This document shows, in pieces, positions 19,213 to 21,812 of a stretch of DNA of 21,812 nucleotides. The notes under the pieces are model-generated. The model was not told where the DNA came from. It was given only the letters and a program-made list of their open reading frames with translations, and made no database searches. A program made the position numbers and the translations under genes. The number at the start of each line of letters is the position of its first letter. Position 1 is the stretch's first letter. Origin of the DNA: a virus; the IMG/VR virus record IMGVR_UViG_3300031951_001368, positions 1-21,812 of that record. The stretch is one strand, 5' to 3'.

Positions 19213-19853
19213 GCTCTACCGTCCATCAGGCGGTATTGCTTCAGCATTGACTTGAATTTTGCAGGCATCGAATCGCAATCGCACATCGCCCTGCTTTCAT
19301 AGGCGTGGTGGGCATAGCCTTTGATTGCATCGCGTATCGCCTGCGGAACGGATGCGGCGGTGTTGCCGTATCCAGTGACATAAACAATCTGGCAAGCTGC
19401 AATCGGGCGCATATTGCCCGGCCATACAGCGCCTTGATTAAGTAATACCCTCGCGCCATCTGCGTTTAAGAAATAGTTAATTGAAGGGTAAACCGTAGCA
19501 TTATTACCAAGGTCAAATGTGGTGATCGAAGTAATCGACTGAACCGGCTGGCGTGGTAGGTCAATCACGGTAGGAAGTCCGCCATATAAAGCTGTGATCG
19601 GTAATTCGTAGTAACCATCTCCAAGCAATTTATCTAGACTATTACCGGCCAGATCAAGCGTCATGCGCCATGTTTGGGTGATAAAAGAACGCTTGGTGTA
19701 ATTTTCACATGCCTGCCGCGCCGATACAATCAGGCTGGTTAGCAGTGCATCATCATCGTTAGAGTCAATCCGCGCCCACAGCTTTAGCTCGTCAAGCGTC
19801 ACCGGCTCGGTAGTCGGTGCGACCTGAAGCGTGGCGGTGCGGCGTGCTTGCAT
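19209..19853 (-). CDS. Head-tail connector protein (gp6-like, 214 aa)
   Basis: The protein shows VTLDELKLWARIDSNDDDAL, then LTSLIVSARQACENYTKRSF and ITQTWRMTLD, the pattern of helical head-tail connectors of the HK97 gp6/QLRG type. L-x-RID-x-x-DDD-x-x-L followed by A-x-x-x-x-E-x-[YF]-x-x-R is characteristic. The C-terminal half (QIVYVTGYGNTAASVPQAIR) also fits. ATG at 19853 shares a base with the preceding stop. Confidence 0.85.
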   Translation of the reverse strand: MQARRTATLQVAPTTEPVTLDELKLWARIDSNDDDALLTSLIVSARQACENYTKRSFITQTWRMTLDLAGNSLDKLLGDGYYELPITALYGGLPTVIDLPRQPVQSITSITTFDLGNNATVYPSINYFLNADGARVLLNQGAVWPGNMRPIAACQIVYVTGYGNTAASVPQAIRDAIKGYAHHAYESRAMCDCDSMPAKFKSMLKQYRLMDGRA

Positions 19854-20056
19854 TATTTGTTCTCTGGTGCGCCTTTTTTGGCTTTAGTGGCTTTTACAGG
19901 GGTTTTTTCTTCGCCAATTTCTTCTGCCCAGCCTTCGCTAAGAGCGGCGGCGGCAAGTGATTCGGTCAATTCGTATTCGTTTCCGGCTTCGTATTCGACA
20001 ATGTCCCAGCCGTTTGGCGAGCCCTTAAACGATTTAATTACATGAAATTTTTTCAC
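19853..20056 (-). CDS. Small hypothetical protein between capsid and connector genes (67 aa)
   Basis: The product starts MKKFHVIKSFKGSPNGWDIV and has a helix with SLAAAALSEGWAEEI. The tail is Lys-rich (VKATKAKKGAPENK). Short proteins with this order (strand-strand, then A-rich helix, then Lys-rich tail) are often found between the capsid and connector genes. Function unknown. GAGG lies in the gap upstream of its start, at about 20062-20065. Confidence 0.65.
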   Translation of the reverse strand: MKKFHVIKSFKGSPNGWDIVEYEAGNEYELTESLAAAALSEGWAEEIGEEKTPVKATKAKKGAPENK

Positions 20057-20075
20057 GTTATACCTCAGAAAAGAA

Positions 20076-20097
20076 ACGGGGAGCCGAAGCCCCCCGT
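20076..20097 (-). terminator. GC-rich TTCG hairpin, possible weak terminator or processing site
   Basis: On the minus strand ACGGGGGGC and GCTCCCCGT form a 9-bp stem (one G-T pair) around a TTCG tetraloop. It is followed by TTTCTTTTC, a broken U-tract. It lies between the decoration-like gene and the next gene in the same operon, so it could trim or attenuate transcription after the two highly expressed genes rather than end it. Confidence 0.5.
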
Positions 20098-20114
20098 CAG
20101 GTTAGAGCCCGAAA

Positions 20115-20567
20115 TTAAGCAACAGGTGCGTTGATTGGATCACCGCGAACTACCAGCACAGCGATGGGCGTGCCGGTTGCATGAGTACCGCTGAAATCAG
20201 AGGTCACGCGCACGAAGCGGCGGCCACCAATGTAGCCGATCTCCGTGAAGCTTGCCGCTGCGTGTGCGGTGTTAAACACACGAACGATACCAGAACCGGT
20301 TACGGTTCCAGCAACGCCACCGGTCTGAAGCACGTTCAGGTCTGCTTGAACCACTGGAGTCCATGTAGTGCCATCGTCTGAATGCTCCATTACCATATCG
20401 AGACGGTTAGTAGCGTCAAAGGTAATGCCGCCTACACCTACCTGCATAAAGATTGCAGCAGAGCGAAAGCCCTGCAAATCAACCGATGTGCCAGTTGCGT
20501 CTGCGTTTCGTACCGCTGGCGTAAGAGTATACGCCGCCGATACGTTATTTGCTAAATCACGAATCAT
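20115..20567 (-). CDS. Beta-rich structural protein, possible capsid decoration (150 aa)
   Basis: The order IRDLANNVSAAYTLTPAVRN, then VDLQGFRSAAIFMQVGVGGI, then MVMEHSDDGTTWTPV, then FTEIGYIGGRRFVRVTSDF is seen in small beta-sandwich phage proteins encoded just after the capsid gene. EHSDDGTTWTPV is a distinctive loop. Position suggests a capsid decoration or head-fibre protein, but this is not proved. It is followed by the hairpin at 20076-20097, as expected for an abundant protein. Confidence 0.7.
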   Translation of the reverse strand: MIRDLANNVSAAYTLTPAVRNADATGTSVDLQGFRSAAIFMQVGVGGITFDATNRLDMVMEHSDDGTTWTPVVQADLNVLQTGGVAGTVTGSGIVRVFNTAHAAASFTEIGYIGGRRFVRVTSDFSGTHATGTPIAVLVVRGDPINAPVA

Positions 20568-20594
20568 ATTAATATCCTTTCAATTCGCTTAAGA

Positions 20595-21788
20595 TTAAGA
20601 GCCAAGGCGCATCAGCTTGATGGCCTCAAAGTTGGTCACATCACCACCAACGCGGCGCGTGGTGTAGAAGCGAACATATGGCTTGTTGGTGAACGGATCG
20701 CGCAGGATGCGAACGCCGGTGCGGTCTACAATCGTATAACCACGGCGGAAGTCACCCACAGCAATCGACAGCGAGTTCGTACCAGCTACAGGCATATCGC
20801 TTGCCATGAACACAGGGCGACCAAGCAGCGTATCGGGCTGACCGGTAGCAAGGCCAGGCTGCCACAGATACTGACCAGTGGTCGTTTCCTTAAGGATACG
20901 AGCAGTAGCAACCGTTGAGCGGTTCATCAGCCATGAAGCGTTGCCCATGTAGCCTTCTTTAAGGGCATAGAACAGCGTCAGCACGTCATCACCATCGAAA
21001 GTGCCGTTGGTGCCTGATGGAACCTGCTGAATCTGACCCCAGCCAGTGCCGTTAGCATAGGTAAGGAAACCGCGAGGCTGAACCACGCCGTTACCGTTTA
21101 CAAATGCCGTAGCTTCGCGGCGAGCGAATACTTCAGCAACTTTGCCAGCAATCCACGATTCAACGTCAACCGATGCGTCATCAAGAAGTTTCTGCGTAGC
21201 CGATGGCTGAGCATACACTTCATGGGCAGGAATGATCTTCTTGCCAAGCTGTGCGGTGTTGGTTTCAGGGCGAGCAGCTACCTCAGCAACCCAGCCAGTC
21301 GACATTTCCTGCACGTCCTCGATAATTTCGAGAGCATCGCTGGAAATGGTTTCAACGGTAGCAAGCTGGCGAACAGGCGAGCTTTCAAAGATGATGTTGA
21401 TCATGCTTGCCGACATTTGCGGGGTTACGAGATAACCACCATCAGGATCGTTGTTCACGCTGAGTGCTTTAGATTGCAGAGCAGCAAGACTGCCGTCAGC
21501 GCCTTTGCGAAGGTAGCTGTTAAAGGCTTTCTTGTATTCTACATGCTCAGGCTTATCGCCTTTCTTATCTTCAGCGCCAGCCGGACGGCTTGCAGCAGCC
21601 TCGACCATTTCAAGACGAGATTTCTGCTCGTCGAGAGCGGTGTTCAGCTTATTAAGTTGTTCGGTTAGAAGAACGTCAGCAGAACCTTTCTTTTCAAGTT
21701 CTTTAAGACGGGTATCATTGACGCTTTTGAACTGCTCCCATGCAGTACCAAGCGCATTCACCTTATCGGCGATTTCAGTTGTAGACAT
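20595..21788 (-). CDS. HK97-fold major capsid protein with N-terminal delta domain (397 aa)
   Basis: ATG at 21788 follows AAAGGA seven bases upstream. Residues about 1-100 are a helical, charged scaffolding (delta) domain (DTRLKELEKKGSADVLLTEQ and following). The HK97 fold starts with NNDPDGGYLVTPQMSASMIN. SSPVRQLATVETISSDALEI, WMNRS-like WLMNRSTVATARILKE, and RRGYTIVDRTGVRILRDPF mark the later domain. The end RFYTTRRVGGDVTNFEAIKL is typical of this family. The delta domain is likely removed by a prohead protease at a site shortly before NNDPDGG. The protease, portal and terminase are expected upstream, outside the window. Confidence 0.95.
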   Translation of the reverse strand: MSTTEIADKVNALGTAWEQFKSVNDTRLKELEKKGSADVLLTEQLNKLNTALDEQKSRLEMVEAAASRPAGAEDKKGDKPEHVEYKKAFNSYLRKGADGSLAALQSKALSVNNDPDGGYLVTPQMSASMINIIFESSPVRQLATVETISSDALEIIEDVQEMSTGWVAEVAARPETNTAQLGKKIIPAHEVYAQPSATQKLLDDASVDVESWIAGKVAEVFARREATAFVNGNGVVQPRGFLTYANGTGWGQIQQVPSGTNGTFDGDDVLTLFYALKEGYMGNASWLMNRSTVATARILKETTTGQYLWQPGLATGQPDTLLGRPVFMASDMPVAGTNSLSIAVGDFRRGYTIVDRTGVRILRDPFTNKPYVRFYTTRRVGGDVTNFEAIKLMRLGS

Positions 21789-21795
21789 TGGTTCA

Positions 21796-21801
21796 TCCTT
21801 T
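21796..21801 (-). promoter_or_regulatory. Ribosome binding site of the capsid gene
   Basis: AAAGGA on the minus strand, seven bases before ATG at 21788. No promoter is visible in the few bases left in the window. Confidence 0.55.
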
Positions 21802-21812
21802 CAAGATGTTGA

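Noticed and set aside
1-21812. Prophage attachment sites, integrase, tRNA genes, anti-phage defence genes
   Set aside because: I looked for them on both strands and saw no supporting sequence. Absence in this window does not exclude them elsewhere in the genome.

Overview
The window is one gene-dense stretch of a tailed-phage genome or prophage, with siphophage-type morphogenesis genes. Base composition is roughly balanced. There are no ribosomal, tRNA or housekeeping genes and no gap over about 60 bases without a gene. The tail module resembles alphaproteobacterial phages and gene transfer agents: GTA gp10-type and TAC-type tail chaperones, a DUF6950-like NlpC-related protein, a short tape measure and a J-like tip protein. 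An alphaproteobacterial host is therefore my best guess, but it is an inference. No integrase, repressor or attachment site is visible, so the lifestyle cannot be decided.

Region 1 (1-4713, plus strand) is a tightly packed train of about twenty very small early/accessory genes of 42-174 residues. Almost all are linked by ATGA or TGATG overlaps, and most are of unknown function. One is a DUF551-type protein, two are small membrane proteins and two are paralogues. Several gene ends carry the same stop/Shine-Dalgarno/start cassette, and two nine-codon mini-ORFs sit at gene junctions. The region looks shaped by repeated recombination or deletion at gene boundaries.

Region 2 (4583-8434, minus strand) is the end of the late operon. 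It holds two small upstream genes, an XhlA-like holin accessory protein, a GH24 endolysin with a Cys in the catalytic Asp position and a C-terminal membrane anchor, an i-spanin with an o-spanin embedded in another frame, and a protein resembling only the C-terminal lobe of a GH24 lysozyme. After these come a three-domain DnaQ-fold exonuclease and a dATP/dGTP diphosphohydrolase-like gene. The last gene runs head-on into the plus-strand early genes with about 130 bases of antisense coding overlap.

Region 3 (8431-16639, minus strand) holds the tail tip, fibres and tape measure: two glycine-rich fibre proteins, a J-like tip protein, an NlpC-related plug, two minor tail proteins and the tape measure. 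Region 4 (16632-21788, minus strand) holds the tail chaperones, tail tube, neck proteins, a possible decoration protein and the HK97-fold major capsid protein. The late genes are transcribed right to left in the usual order capsid, neck, tail tube, chaperones, tape measure, tip, fibres, lysis.

The strongest new observation is a complete -1 programmed frameshift module between the two tail chaperone frames (16846-16880). It has a GGGAAAG heptamer in the correct frame, a 6-base spacer and a perfect 7-bp GC-rich stem. The second frame has no usable start codon of its own.
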